Shown: positions 26,008 to 34,995, numbered from the stretch's first letter. The stretch: 64,000 bases of DNA from Caulobacter sp. NIBR2454 (GCF_027474405.1 NZ_CP114871.1:1621001-1685000), one strand, 5' to 3'. Made by a program: numbers and translations. The notes: generated by a model from the letters alone, not told the origin.

Positions 26008-27468
26008 ATGATTGGCCTGAAACGATTTAGCATGGTGCTGGTGGCGCTGGGCGCCGCGGCGACCCTTTCCGCCTGCGGGGGCGCAGATGAAGTCGCCTCG
26101 CCGGGCGAAGGCGCCTTCAATGGCGGCACCGGCACGCCGACCAACCCGGGCACGGGCAACCCCGCTCCGGGCACCCCGGCCGCCGATTGCCCCACCGGTC
26201 TGACCAACGCGGGCGTCGTCGCCAACGGCACGCTCCGCAACTGCCAACTGCCCGCCAAGATCACCGGCAACCTGGTCCTGCCGCTGCGCAGCGGCACCGT
26301 CTATTCGGTCACCGGCCGCGTGGATGTGGGCGACGACATGGGCGGCGATCCGGCCGCTCCTAAGGCCGGCGCCGTCAAGGGCGTCCTGACCGTCGATCCG
26401 GGCGTGAAGGTGTTCGGTTCGGCCGGTCTCGACTACATCGTCGTCAACCGCGGCTCGCAAATCTTCGCCCAGGGCACGGCCACTCAGCCGATCGTCTTCA
26501 CCAGCCGCCAGAGCATCGAAGGCTCCACCAACGTCGACTCCATCGGTCAATGGGGCGGCCTGGTCATCCTCGGCCGCGCGCCGATCAGCAACTGCTCGGG
26601 TTCGGGCGCCACGCCGGGCAGCGCGACCTGCGAAGCCCAGGTTGAAGGCACGAACGCCTTCTACGGCGGCAACAGCGCCACCGACAGCAGCGGCGTCCTG
26701 CGCTACGTCCGCGTCCAGCACTCGGGCTTCATCATTGTCGCCAACAACGAACTGAACGGCATCACCTTCGCCGGCGTCGGCAACGGCACGACCGTCGATC
26801 ACATCCAGGTCCACAACAGCTCGGATGACGGCATCGAGTGGTTCGGCGGCACCGTGAACGCCAAGTATCTGGTGCTCACCGGCAACGACGACGACAGCCT
26901 CGACACCGACGTGGGCTTCAACGGCAATATCCAGTTCGTGATCGCCGTCCAACGCGCCAACGGCGGCAACCGCATCGTGGAAGCTTCCAGCGCCGGCACG
27001 GCCCCGCGTTCGAACCCGAAGTTCGCCAACTTCACCTTCATCGGTCGCGGCGGCGCCGGCAACGACGCCATCACCATGAACACCTCGACCAACAACGTCT
27101 TCGTCAACGGTCTGGTGGTCATGACCAACGCCGCCGCCGGCTGCCTGGACATCGACGACGCCACGACCCAGGGGACGTTCAACTCGGTGCGCCTGGCCTG
27201 CGCCACGCCGTTCACCGAAGACAGCAACGTGAACGCCGCCGCCAACGCGACGATCTTCAACGCGGGCACGAACAACAGCTCGACCCACACCTCGACGCTG
27301 TCGGGCACCTTCATCAACGGCGCCAACGAAAACGCCGTGACGCCCTTCAACGTCACCGCGCTGAGCTCGTTCTTCACGGCCGCCAACTACATCGGCGCCG
27401 TCCGCGACGCCAACGACACCTGGTGGCAGGGGTGGACCTGCGGTCTGACCTCCGGCTCGACCTGCTGA
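26008..27468 (+). CDS. Surface lipoprotein with repetitive beta-helix-like body (ElpS-like candidate)
   Basis: 486 residues. Start at ATG 26008 with GGGAGAG before it; upstream in-frame codons are rejected because they run through the promoter. The signal peptide ends in a lipobox LSAC with Cys23. A low-complexity Gly/Pro/Thr linker follows (about 30-58), then repeats such as GTATQPIVFTSRQ, QWGGLVILGRAP, NGITFAGVGNGT and HNSSDDGIEWFGGT that suggest a right-handed beta-helix. C. crescentus encodes the phosphate-starvation lipoprotein ElpS beside its type II genes (from memory); position and Pho-like box make this its likely counterpart, though I could not compare sequences. No catalytic motif recognised. 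Confidence 0.75.
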   Translation: MIGLKRFSMVLVALGAAATLSACGGADEVASPGEGAFNGGTGTPTNPGTGNPAPGTPAADCPTGLTNAGVVANGTLRNCQLPAKITGNLVLPLRSGTVYSVTGRVDVGDDMGGDPAAPKAGAVKGVLTVDPGVKVFGSAGLDYIVVNRGSQIFAQGTATQPIVFTSRQSIEGSTNVDSIGQWGGLVILGRAPISNCSGSGATPGSATCEAQVEGTNAFYGGNSATDSSGVLRYVRVQHSGFIIVANNELNGITFAGVGNGTTVDHIQVHNSSDDGIEWFGGTVNAKYLVLTGNDDDSLDTDVGFNGNIQFVIAVQRANGGNRIVEASSAGTAPRSNPKFANFTFIGRGGAGNDAITMNTSTNNVFVNGLVVMTNAAAGCLDIDDATTQGTFNSVRLACATPFTEDSNVNAAANATIFNAGTNNSSTHTSTLSGTFINGANENAVTPFNVTALSSFFTAANYIGAVRDANDTWWQGWTCGLTSGSTC

Positions 27469-27474
27469 TCCTGA

Positions 27475-27501
27475 CGGGAGGCGCCCTCGCGGCGCCTCCC
27501 G
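27475..27501 (+). terminator. Hairpin between lipoprotein and TonB receptor genes
   Basis: Perfect 11-bp stem, left arm 27475-27485 (CGGGAGGCGCC), 5-base loop, right arm 27491-27501 (GGCGCCTCCCG), 6 bp past the lipoprotein stop and 36 bp before the receptor ATG. No T-tract, so partial termination or 3'-end protection of an abundant lipoprotein message is more likely than a full stop. Confidence 0.65.
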
Positions 27502-27537
27502 CTCCTTACCGCCATTCGAATCTTCAAGGTCTGTCTC

Positions 27538-30132
27538 ATGAAAAAGCTCGCCCTCTCCGTCGCCGGCCTGCTGGCCACGACGGCTCTCGTCGCGCCGCAC
27601 GTCGCGCTGGCCCAGGTCGATGCGGCCGCCGAGGCCCAGGTCGAAGCTGTGGAAGTGCTGGGACGCAACATTCCCCAGCCCATGCGCGAGACGGCCGAAG
27701 TCTCCACCTACATCTCCGTCGAAGACCTGAAGCGTTCAGGTGACGACACCGCCGCCGAGGCCCTGACCCGCGTCGGGGGCCTTAGCCTGGTGAGCGGCAA
27801 GTTCGTCTATGTCCGCGGTCTGGGTGAGCGCTACTCCTCGGCCCTGCTGAACGGCTCGCCGCTGCCCAGCCCCGAGCCGCTGCAACGCGTGGTCCCCCTC
27901 GACCTCTTCCCCTCCAACATCCTGGGCGGCACGGTCGTCCAGAAGTCCTACTCGGCCAACTATTCGGGCGAGTTCGGCGGCGGCCTTATCGACCTGCAGA
28001 CCATCGGCGTGCCCGATGAGCCGTTCTTCACGATCGGCGGCAGCTTCGGCGGCAACTCCGAGACCAGCCTGAAGCGCGGCCTGACCTATTTCGGCTCCGA
28101 CACCGACTGGCTCGGCGTGGACGACGCCACCCGCAAAATTCCCGGTCGCCTGAAGCAGGCCATCGCCACCGGCAAGCGCATCGCGCCCGGCAATTTTACC
28201 GACGCCGAGCTGATGAATATCGGCCACAGCTTCGTGAACGCGCCGCTGAACCTGCTGCAGAGCACCAACGACATCCCGCTGAACGGCAGCATCGAGTTGA
28301 GCGGCGGCCGTTCCTTCGACGCCGGCTTCGCCACCCTGGGCGTGATCTTCTCGGCCGGTTACGACAATGGCTGGAAGACCCGGACGGGCAAGCAACAGGA
28401 AGGCCTCGTCCAGAACGGCGTTCTGGAAGTTCGGACCGACTACGACTTCTCCTCGACCCAGAACGATGTCGTGACCAACGGCCTGCTCGGCTTTGGCGCG
28501 GAGTGGGGCGACAACGAGGTGCGCTGGACCAACCTGTTCATCCGCAGCACGTCCAAGGAGGCGCGCAGCCGTCAGGGCCGCGACGAACTGGCCGGCCGCG
28601 ACGTGCGCGACGACTACACCGAATGGTTCGAGCGTCAGCTGATCGACACCCAGCTGGCCGGTGAGCACAAGTTCGACGCCCTGGAAATCGATTGGCGCAC
28701 GTCCTACGCCAAGTCGGAGCGCAATGCGCCCTACGAGAAGGGCATCCGCTACCGCATCGAGGACGGCGTGACCTATCACAGCGCCTCGCAGGAGCAGAAC
28801 TACACCCGCTTCAGCGAACTGAATGACGAAGTCATCAGCGCCGGCATCGACTTCAAGTACGCGATCCCGCTCTCCAGCACCCGCGAAGCCGTCGTCAGCG
28901 CCGGCTATGCCTATCTCGACAACCAGCGCGACTCCTGGAGCCGCGAATTCCGCTTCACCGCCACCAACGGCGCTCTGCCCCTGGCCGTGCAGCGCGAGCG
29001 CGTCGACTTCCTGCTGGCTGACTACAACATCGGCCCGAACGGTCTGGTGCTGACCGAAACCACCGGCGGCGACGGTGCGGCGGCCTATGAAGCCTCGCTG
29101 AAGACCCATGGCGTCTACGCCCAGGTCGACGCCGAGATCATGCCGCTGGTGCGGCTCTCGGCCGGTCTGCGCTATGAAGACGCCAAGCAGGACGTGCAGG
29201 TCGTCGATCTGTTTGGCGGCACGCCCGCCAACAGCGCGCCGCTGAACAACAGCTATGTACTGCCGGCCGCGACCGTGACCTGGAACTTCTACGAAGACAT
29301 GCAGCTGCGTTTTGGCGCGTCCAAGACCATCGGCCGTCCGCAGTTCCGCGAACTGGCGCCGCAACAGTACACCGACCCAGACTCCGACCGCCTCTTCAGC
29401 GGCAACCCCTACCTGCGGGATTCCGAGCTGCTCAACGTGGAAGGCCGCTATGAGTGGTACTTCGACCGCGACCAGTATCTGACCGTTGGCGTGTTCTTCA
29501 AGGACATCGACAAGCCGATCGAGTCGGTGGTTTCCGAGCAGGGCGCCACCATCGTCCAGACCTACGTCAACGCGCCGAGCGCCACGCTCTACGGCTTCGA
29601 AATCGACGCCAAGAAGTACTTCGATCTTCCGATGGAAGGTGCCTGGTTCAGCTCCAAGCGCTGGTTGGCCATGGCCAACTACACCTACTCCACGTCCGAC
29701 GTGAAAGTCGGCGATGGCGATGTTGTCTATCCGCTGGGCGCCGGCGGCGCCGCGCGTCCGGCCAGCGACTACGTCAAGGACGGCAGCCGCTTGCAGGGCC
29801 AGTCCGAGCACATCGCCAACGTCCAGTTTGGCTTCGAGGACGAGGCGGCCCGCTCGCAGGCCACCGTGCTGCTGACCTACGTCAGCGAGCGCATCTCGGC
29901 CCGCGGTCGTACCGAGCAACCCGACCTGATCCAGGATCCGGGCGTCATGCTCGACTTCACCTACCGCAAGACCTTCACCCACTGGGACCAGGACTTCACG
30001 TTCTCGTTCGAGGCCCGCAACCTGCTCGACACTGAGTACGAAGAGTATCAGGAGCTGGGCGGCGGTCGGGTGGACAACAACCGGTACGGCCTGGGCACGA
30101 GCGTCTCGTTCGGCCTCAGCGCTCAATTCTAG
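27538..30132 (+). CDS. TonB-dependent receptor linked to the type II secretion locus
   Basis: 864 residues. Signal peptide ending ALAQ (residue 26), TonB-box-like AVEVLGRN, plug domain with YVRGLGERYSSALLNG and NYSGEFGGGLIDLQT, then a barrel ending in SFGLSAQF. It belongs to a different subgroup from the two receptors at 9.3-15.1 kb. It follows the lipoprotein by 69 bp and precedes gspJ by 47 bp, so it is likely expressed with both. It may import a product released by the lipoprotein or by a secreted enzyme; this is inference. Confidence 0.9.
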   Translation: MKKLALSVAGLLATTALVAPHVALAQVDAAAEAQVEAVEVLGRNIPQPMRETAEVSTYISVEDLKRSGDDTAAEALTRVGGLSLVSGKFVYVRGLGERYSSALLNGSPLPSPEPLQRVVPLDLFPSNILGGTVVQKSYSANYSGEFGGGLIDLQTIGVPDEPFFTIGGSFGGNSETSLKRGLTYFGSDTDWLGVDDATRKIPGRLKQAIATGKRIAPGNFTDAELMNIGHSFVNAPLNLLQSTNDIPLNGSIELSGGRSFDAGFATLGVIFSAGYDNGWKTRTGKQQEGLVQNGVLEVRTDYDFSSTQNDVVTNGLLGFGAEWGDNEVRWTNLFIRSTSKEARSRQGRDELAGRDVRDDYTEWFERQLIDTQLAGEHKFDALEIDWRTSYAKSERNAPYEKGIRYRIEDGVTYHSASQEQNYTRFSELNDEVISAGIDFKYAIPLSSTREAVVSAGYAYLDNQRDSWSREFRFTATNGALPLAVQRERVDFLLADYNIGPNGLVLTETTGGDGAAAYEASLKTHGVYAQVDAEIMPLVRLSAGLRYEDAKQDVQVVDLFGGTPANSAPLNNSYVLPAATVTWNFYEDMQLRFGASKTIGRPQFRELAPQQYTDPDSDRLFSGNPYLRDSELLNVEGRYEWYFDRDQYLTVGVFFKDIDKPIESVVSEQGATIVQTYVNAPSATLYGFEIDAKKYFDLPMEGAWFSSKRWLAMANYTYSTSDVKVGDGDVVYPLGAGGAARPASDYVKDGSRLQGQSEHIANVQFGFEDEAARSQATVLLTYVSERISARGRTEQPDLIQDPGVMLDFTYRKTFTHWDQDFTFSFEARNLLDTEYEEYQELGGGRVDNNRYGLGTSVSFGLSAQF

Positions 30133-30139
30133 GATATAG

Positions 30140-30171
30140 TCCGGGCGGCCCTTTTCCAGGAGCCGCCCGGA
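30140..30171 (+). terminator. Hairpin between receptor and gspJ, covering the gspJ ribosome site
   Basis: Perfect 10-bp stem, left arm 30140-30149 (TCCGGGCGGC), 12-base loop, right arm 30162-30171 (GCCGCCCGGA), then TTCCGTTT. The only purine-rich candidate ribosome site for gspJ (GGA, 30169-30171) forms the end of the right arm, so the stem could act as a partial terminator, hide the gspJ start, or both. Confidence 0.6.
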
Positions 30172-30179
30172 TTCCGTTT

Positions 30180-30800
30180 ATGGCCCAACCTCCTGCCGGA
30201 CGCCTTCGCGACAGCGGCTTCACCTTGGTGGAGATGCTGGTGGCGCTCGTCATCCTGGGCCTGATCACCGCCGGCGCGGTGACCATCATGAGCGCTACCG
30301 TCGATAATCAGCGCGTGGTCGGCGTCCGCGTCGGCGATATCGGCCGCCTGCAGCGCCTGCGCGCCATCCTGAAAGCCGATATCGGTCAGGCGGCCCCTCG
30401 GGCGGTGCGCGGCTCCGACGGTCAGCCCGCTCTGGCGTCGTTCTACGGCGGCGACCCTTGGGGCGGGGGAGGGCCGCTGCTCGCCCTGACCCGGCGCGGG
30501 GTCGAGACCATGGGCGATCCGGCTCGTTCCTCTCTGCAGTATGTCGAGTACGCCCTGGTCGATGGTCGGCTGGAGCGCCGCTCCAGAAACGCGCTGGACG
30601 GCGCGCCGCTGGGACCGCCCCAGATTCTCGCCGAAGAGGTTCAGGCCGCGGCCGTCGCCTTTCTTCATGAAGGCCAATGGGAGCCGTCTTGGAAAGGCGC
30701 GCCCGGCTTGCCCCTGCCTCAGGCGGTGCGGCTTGATCTGACCCTAAAGGGGGAGGGGGAGCTGAGCATGCAGTTCCTTACCTCCGCGATCACGCCATGA
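30180..30800 (+). CDS. gspJ: Type II secretion minor pseudopilin GspJ
   Basis: 206 residues. Leader ending RDSG, then FTLVEMLVALVILGLITAGAV with Glu5 retained. The body contains DIGRLQRLRAILKADIGQAAPR, a GspJ-type helix, and a region PLLALTRRG. GspJ joins GspI and GspK in the pseudopilus tip. It is separated by 13 kb from gspI, the gene that usually precedes it, and overlaps gspK by 4 bases. Confidence 0.88.
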   Translation: MAQPPAGRLRDSGFTLVEMLVALVILGLITAGAVTIMSATVDNQRVVGVRVGDIGRLQRLRAILKADIGQAAPRAVRGSDGQPALASFYGGDPWGGGGPLLALTRRGVETMGDPARSSLQYVEYALVDGRLERRSRNALDGAPLGPPQILAEEVQAAAVAFLHEGQWEPSWKGAPGLPLPQAVRLDLTLKGEGELSMQFLTSAITP

Positions 30801-31771
30801 GGCAAAGGTCCGAACAGGGCATGGCCCTGCTGATGGTCCTGTTACTGGTGGCGATGATGTCGATCATCGCCGTTAGCGTGCTGGACGATATCCGCTTCGC
30901 CGTCCGCCGATCCCACAACAGCCAGGCCAATGGCCAAGCCCAGTGGTACGCCCTGGGCGCGGAGACCCTGGCGCGCGAGCGGATCGAGACCCTGCAACGC
31001 AAGGACCCGCAGCGCACCACTTTGGCCGGCGGCTGGAATGGCCGGCCCGTGGAGTTGCCGCTGGATGGCGGCCTGATGCAGACCACGGTCACCGACGGCT
31101 CGGCCTGCTTCAACCTCAACAGCGTCGTCGCAGCGGATCAAGGCGAGCCGTTCAGCCGGCGCGAACTTGGCGTGCGCCAGTTCACCGCCCTCATGGAGGG
31201 CCTACAGATCGGCCAGGCGCGCCAGCTGGCTGAAAACCTGGCCGACTGGATGGACAGCAACGACGTCACCTATGCCGGCGCTGAGGACGGGGCCTATCTC
31301 AATGGCGAGCGCCCCTATCGAACCGCCGGCCAGCCCCTGGCCGAGGTCAGCGAGCTTCGAACGGTCCAGGGCTTTGGTCCCAACGTCTACGCCCGGCTGC
31401 GGCCCTGGGTCTGCGCCCTGCCGACCACGGACCTGTCGCCGATCAACATCAACACCCTCCCGGCCGACAAGGCTCTGCTTTTGTCGGCGCTGACCCTGGG
31501 ACAGGCGGATGAGGATCTTGCACGCGGCGTTCTGGCGACGCGGCCGGCCGATGGCTGGCGCGACCCGGCCGGATTCTGGGATCGTCTTCTGGCTGGAGGG
31601 GGAAGCGTCGAGGCGCCGATCCGCGAGCAGGTCCGCCTCGACAGCCGCTTCTTCGACATGACCGCCCGCGTCCGTTGGGACGATGCGGAGGTGGTGCTCA
31701 ACTCCCGCTTCGAGCGTCAGGCCTCGGGGCGTCTGGATCTTGTGGCGCGGCGGTGGGCGTTGGACGACTAG
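30797..31771 (+). CDS. gspK: Type II secretion minor pseudopilin GspK
   Basis: 324 residues. Leader ending SEQG, then MALLMVLLLVAMMSIIAVSV; lack of Glu at position 5 is normal for GspK. The large globular part contains the helical insert with LADWMDSNDVTYAGAEDGAY and PININTLPADKALLLSAL, the family's calcium-binding and SAM-like region. GspK caps the pseudopilus. Its 3' end overlaps the convergent MobC-like gene by 74 bases. Confidence 0.92.
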   Translation: MRQRSEQGMALLMVLLLVAMMSIIAVSVLDDIRFAVRRSHNSQANGQAQWYALGAETLARERIETLQRKDPQRTTLAGGWNGRPVELPLDGGLMQTTVTDGSACFNLNSVVAADQGEPFSRRELGVRQFTALMEGLQIGQARQLAENLADWMDSNDVTYAGAEDGAYLNGERPYRTAGQPLAEVSELRTVQGFGPNVYARLRPWVCALPTTDLSPININTLPADKALLLSALTLGQADEDLARGVLATRPADGWRDPAGFWDRLLAGGGSVEAPIREQVRLDSRFFDMTARVRWDDAEVVLNSRFERQASGRLDLVARRWALDD

Positions 31772-32369
31772 GGGCGCCTTCGTCGTCCATATTGGCGTCC
31801 CAATAGGCGTCGCTGCCCTCGAAACCCGCGCGCACGGCTTGGCCGATCCGCCTGACGCCGCGCTCAAGTTCGGCGATGCGCTGGATCGTCAGTTCGGCGT
31901 CATCACCGTCGTTCAGGCGGCGGCGCGCCGTCGCCAGGACCAGTTCTGCACGCTGGCGCAGGGTGCGCAGCTCGATGTTGATATGCGACAGGCGCGCCCG
32001 ATCCTCGGGGTTGAGCTGACGCTGGCCGTGAAGGCGCCGGCGGACGAGCGCCTCGATCCACTGGCCCCGTGTCATGCCGACCTTCGCCGCTTCCTCGTCC
32101 AGTCGCTCTAGGTCGGCCTCGTCGAGGCGGACCTTGGGAATCTTGGGGGCGGCTTGTGTTGTCTGGACCGTCTCGGGAGGCTGCGGCTCTCCTTGGGCCT
32201 CAAGATAATCCGTGACCAACGTCCGAAGCAGTTCGGACCGGCCGCCCCGATGCTGGGCGTGCGCGTCGAACCGAGCTGCCAGCGCGTTCGACAGACGGAA
32301 CGAGAACAGCATCATCCGATGGTGCGGGGGCGAGGAGGAAGCGGCATGGCGGAACGCCTGCTTACTCAA
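31698..32369 (-). CDS. Double ribbon-helix-helix, MobC-like protein
   Basis: 223 residues from a TTG at 32369 (GGAG just upstream, close spacing); an ATG at 32315 is an alternative. Residues about 20-58 (FSFRLSNALAARFDAHAQ ... LLRTLVTDYL) and 75-112 (KVRLDEADLERLDEEAAKVG ... WIEALVRRRL) each look like a ribbon-helix-helix unit. A helical region follows (LSHINIELRTLRQRAELVL), as in MobC relaxosome accessory proteins. No relaxase or other transfer gene is nearby, so it may be a chromosomal DNA-binding regulator or the relic of a mobile element. Proline-rich acidic tail. Confidence 0.6.
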   Translation of the reverse strand: MSKQAFRHAASSSPPHHRMMLFSFRLSNALAARFDAHAQHRGGRSELLRTLVTDYLEAQGEPQPPETVQTTQAAPKIPKVRLDEADLERLDEEAAKVGMTRGQWIEALVRRRLHGQRQLNPEDRARLSHINIELRTLRQRAELVLATARRRLNDGDDAELTIQRIAELERGVRRIGQAVRAGFEGSDAYWDANMDDEGAPSRPTPTAAPQDPDAPRPDARSGS

Positions 32370-32433
32370 ACTCCATGACAGAGCGGCGTCGGAATTATGT
32401 GGAGCGTGCGATGACGGTCGTTCGGCCGAGCGC

Positions 32434-32811
32434 TCAACAGACCTGCGCGCCGGTGAGGCCTCGTACGCGGCGGGTCAGCTCGTCGCCCAGCAGCGGCTTT
32501 TCAACGATGGGCACATGAGCCGCCGCCGCCCGGGCCTTCAAGGCGCGCGTCGGGCCGCTGGTCATCAGGATCGCGGGCAGCTCGACGCCAGCGGCGCGCA
32601 ACGCGGCCAGCAGGGTCAGGCCGTCCATGTCGGGCATCTTGTAGTCGAGGACCAGACAGCCGCACTTCGGAAGCGGGGGCGAACGCAGAACGCTGGCGGC
32701 GTCGGGGAAAGACATGACGTCAAAGCCCTCGATCTCGAAGGCGAAACGCAGCGCGTGAAGCACGGCCGGGTCGTCGTCGGCGATAATCACGACTCCAAGG
32801 TTCGGTGACAC
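32434..32811 (-). CDS. Single-domain response-regulator receiver, candidate FixT-like modulator
   Basis: 125 residues from the GTG at 32811, preceded by AGGA; the frame is open to a TTG at 32883. It is a lone receiver domain with acidic pocket ADDD (11-14), phospho-acceptor Asp56 (LVLDYKMPDMDG) and conserved Lys (VEKP); no output domain. It follows fixJ on the same strand. C. crescentus FixT is a lone receiver that inhibits FixL and binds an iron-sulfur cluster through four cysteines; here there are three (C50, C52 and the last residue C125). FixT identity is plausible but not settled. Confidence 0.65.
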   Translation of the reverse strand: MSPNLGVVIIADDDPAVLHALRFAFEIEGFDVMSFPDAASVLRSPPLPKCGCLVLDYKMPDMDGLTLLAALRAAGVELPAILMTSGPTRALKARAAAAHVPIVEKPLLGDELTRRVRGLTGAQVC

Positions 32812-32894
32812 GCGGGGCGATCCTGTGGCGGCTGGACCATAACCGTGGCGCGCTTTGGAAGCCGGCGCCTTGATCTGGCGCAACGCCCGCGCGG

Positions 32895-33503
32895 CTACTG
32901 GGGCGACGCCAGCAGAACCATGCGCACCAGTTCCGACAGGCTCGCCGCCTGCATCTTGGTCATGACGTTGGCGCGATAGATCTCGACGGTCCGGGCGCTG
33001 ATCCCCATTTCATGGGCGATGACCTTGTTGGCCTTGCCATCCACCAGGGCGTCCAGCACCTGGCGTTCGCGGGGCGCCAGCTGATCGCGCCTGGCCAGCA
33101 CGCCGTCCCTCATGGCGTCTCGTCGCGCCGTCTCCTCGCCGGACTTCAGCGCCGACATCACCGCGCTGATCATCGTCTCCTCCCGGAACGGCTTTTCCAG
33201 GAAGTCGATCACGCCCGCCTTCATGGCCTCAACCGCCAGGGGCACGTCGCCATGGCCGGTCATCACCACCACCGGCAGCGTCGATCCCATGACGCGGAGC
33301 ATCCGGACCAACTCCAGGCCGGTCATCTCCGGCATGCGGATGTCGGTGACGATGCATCCCCCGACGTGGGGCATGGCTTCGATGAAGGCGACGGCCGAAG
33401 GATAGGCCTGGGCGACCAGCCCCGACGTCTCGAACAGGAAGCACAGCGAGTCGCGCATGGCGTCGTCGTCGTCGATGACGTGGACCTGAACGTTAGACGA
33501 CAT
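32895..33503 (-). CDS. fixJ: Response regulator FixJ
   Basis: 202 residues from the ATG at 33503; the upstream extension inside fixL is ignored. Receiver domain (1-120) with phospho-acceptor Asp54 in [10 protein letters not shown] and Lys in LEKPFREE, then a LuxR-type helix-turn-helix ([36 protein letters not shown]). In oxygen-limited alphaproteobacteria FixJ activates fixK. It overlaps the fixL 3' end by 11 bases. Confidence 0.93.
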   Translation of the reverse strand: MSSNVQVHVIDDDDAMRDSLCFLFETSGLVAQAYPSAVAFIEAMPHVGGCIVTDIRMPEMTGLELVRMLRVMGSTLPVVVMTGHGDVPLAVEAMKAGVIDFLEKPFREETMISAVMSALKSGEETARRDAMRDGVLARRDQLAPRERQVLDALVDGKANKVIAHEMGISARTVEIYRANVMTKMQAASLSELVRMVLLASPQ

Positions 33504-34995
33504 CCTCGGGCTCCTCGTCGCTGACCGCTCTGGGAAGGGTGAACATGAAAACGGCGCCGCCCTGCGGATTGGGCTCGGCCCAGATCCGCCCGCCATGCGC
33601 CTCGATGATCGTGCGGCAGATCGACAGGCCTACGCCCATGCCTGCCGGCTTGGTGGTGATGAAGGGCTGGAACAGGTTGGCGATGACGCTTTCGGACAGG
33701 CCGGTTCCGGTATCAGTCACCTTGACGACCGCGGTCTGGTCGGGTCCCGGGACGCTTTCAACCGTCAGGTCTCGACGCGGCGTGGTCTCCATCGCGTCCA
33801 TGCCGTTGCGCACCAGGTTCAGGACTACCTGCTGAATCTGCACCCGGTCGGCCAGAACAAGATCGACGTCCGGATCGAGCTGCAGCCGGACGCGCACGCC
33901 AAGCTCCTTGGCGCCGACCAGGGCCAGGGCGCTGGCTTCCTCGATCAATTTGGTCAGGCTCTCCACCCTACGGTCGGTCTCGCCCTTGGCCAGGAAGTCG
34001 CGAAGCCGGCGGATGATCTGCCCGGCGCGCAACGCCTGGTCGGCGGCCTTGTCCAGCGCCTCGCTGATGCGTTGATGGTCGGGGCTGGGGGCGTCGAGCA
34101 ACCGCTTCGATCCCCGCAGATAGTTGGCGATGGCGGCCAGCGGCTGGTTCAACTCGTGCGCCAGGGCCGACGCCATCTCGCCCATCGCCGTGGCGCGCGA
34201 GATATGGACCAGCTCCGACTGCAGCTCCTGCAGTCGCGTCTCCGTCCGCTGGCGCTCGCTCAGGTCCCGTATGAAGCCGGTGTAGAACCGATGAGGTCCA
34301 GGCTGCATCTCGCCGACCGCCAGTTCCATGGGAAAGGTCGAGCCGTCCTTGCGTTCGCCCACGACCACGCGCCCCGTACCGATGATCCGTCGCTCGCCGG
34401 TGGCGTGATAGCGGGCCAGATAGCCGTCATGAGCCTCACGATGAGGAGAGGGCATCAAGATGTTGACATTGCGCCCGATCACTTCGTCCGATGACCAGCC
34501 GAACAGCCGCTCGGCGGCGGGGCTGAACGACTGGATGATGGCGTCCTCGGTGATGACCACCATCGCCTCGGGCACCGTGTCCAGGATCGAGCGAAGATGG
34601 GCCTCGCGCTGGGTCAGATGGCGGGTCATCTCGCGCGCGGCGGCGCGCATGGAGCGAGCCCAGGCTCCCGTGGCGATGATGGCGGCGGCGGCGAAGGTGA
34701 AGACGGCCAAGCCTAACAGGCCGTCGAGCGGATCGTCCTGTCTGGCGATGCCGACGACGGCCGCGCCAAGACCGATAAGGCTGGCGACGACGCCGGGGCC
34801 AAGACCGCCGAAACTCGCGCTCAGCAGGATCGCGGGAATGAACAGCAGCAGGCCGGCGCCAAAGCCCAGCTGGGCTGCGGTGATGCTCCACAGCGCGACC
34901 GTCGCGGCGCTGGCGCAAAGCGCTGTCAGATAGCGCAGCCATTCGCCATGCGAATGGGCGTGGTCGTCATCCATCTTGCGCCAAAGCTGCCGCAT
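33493..34995 (-). CDS. fixL: Oxygen-sensing haem histidine kinase FixL
   Basis: 500 residues. Four predicted N-terminal membrane helices (about 22-110), a PAS domain (130-250) with the haem-ligand histidine H189 in [10 protein letters not shown] and the regulatory Arg209 in IIGTGR, then the H-box [10 protein letters not shown] with phospho-His280 and an HATPase domain ([24 protein letters not shown]). The match to rhizobial FixL is strong. Oxygen binding to the haem shuts the kinase off. Divergent from fixK; an ATG at 34974 is an alternative start. Confidence 0.94.
   Translation of the reverse strand: MRQLWRKMDDDHAHSHGEWLRYLTALCASAATVALWSITAAQLGFGAGLLLFIPAILLSASFGGLGPGVVASLIGLGAAVVGIARQDDPLDGLLGLAVFTFAAAAIIATGAWARSMRAAAREMTRHLTQREAHLRSILDTVPEAMVVITEDAIIQSFSPAAERLFGWSSDEVIGRNVNILMPSPHREAHDGYLARYHATGERRIIGTGRVVVGERKDGSTFPMELAVGEMQPGPHRFYTGFIRDLSERQRTETRLQELQSELVHISRATAMGEMASALAHELNQPLAAIANYLRGSKRLLDAPSPDHQRISEALDKAADQALRAGQIIRRLRDFLAKGETDRRVESLTKLIEEASALALVGAKELGVRVRLQLDPDVDLVLADRVQIQQVVLNLVRNGMDAMETTPRRDLTVESVPGPDQTAVVKVTDTGTGLSESVIANLFQPFITTKPAGMGVGLSICRTIIEAHGGRIWAEPNPQGGAVFMFTLPRAVSDEEPEDVV

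Noticed and set aside
25903..27600. Open 565-residue frame on the minus strand under the lipoprotein gene.
   Set aside because: Antisense shadow of a GC-rich gene: no domain, biased composition, no ribosome site; the + strand protein has a lipobox and ordered repeats.
27736..30126. Open 796-residue frame on the minus strand under the TonB receptor.
   Set aside because: Antisense shadow created by high third-position GC; no recognisable domain, while the + strand frame is a complete receptor.
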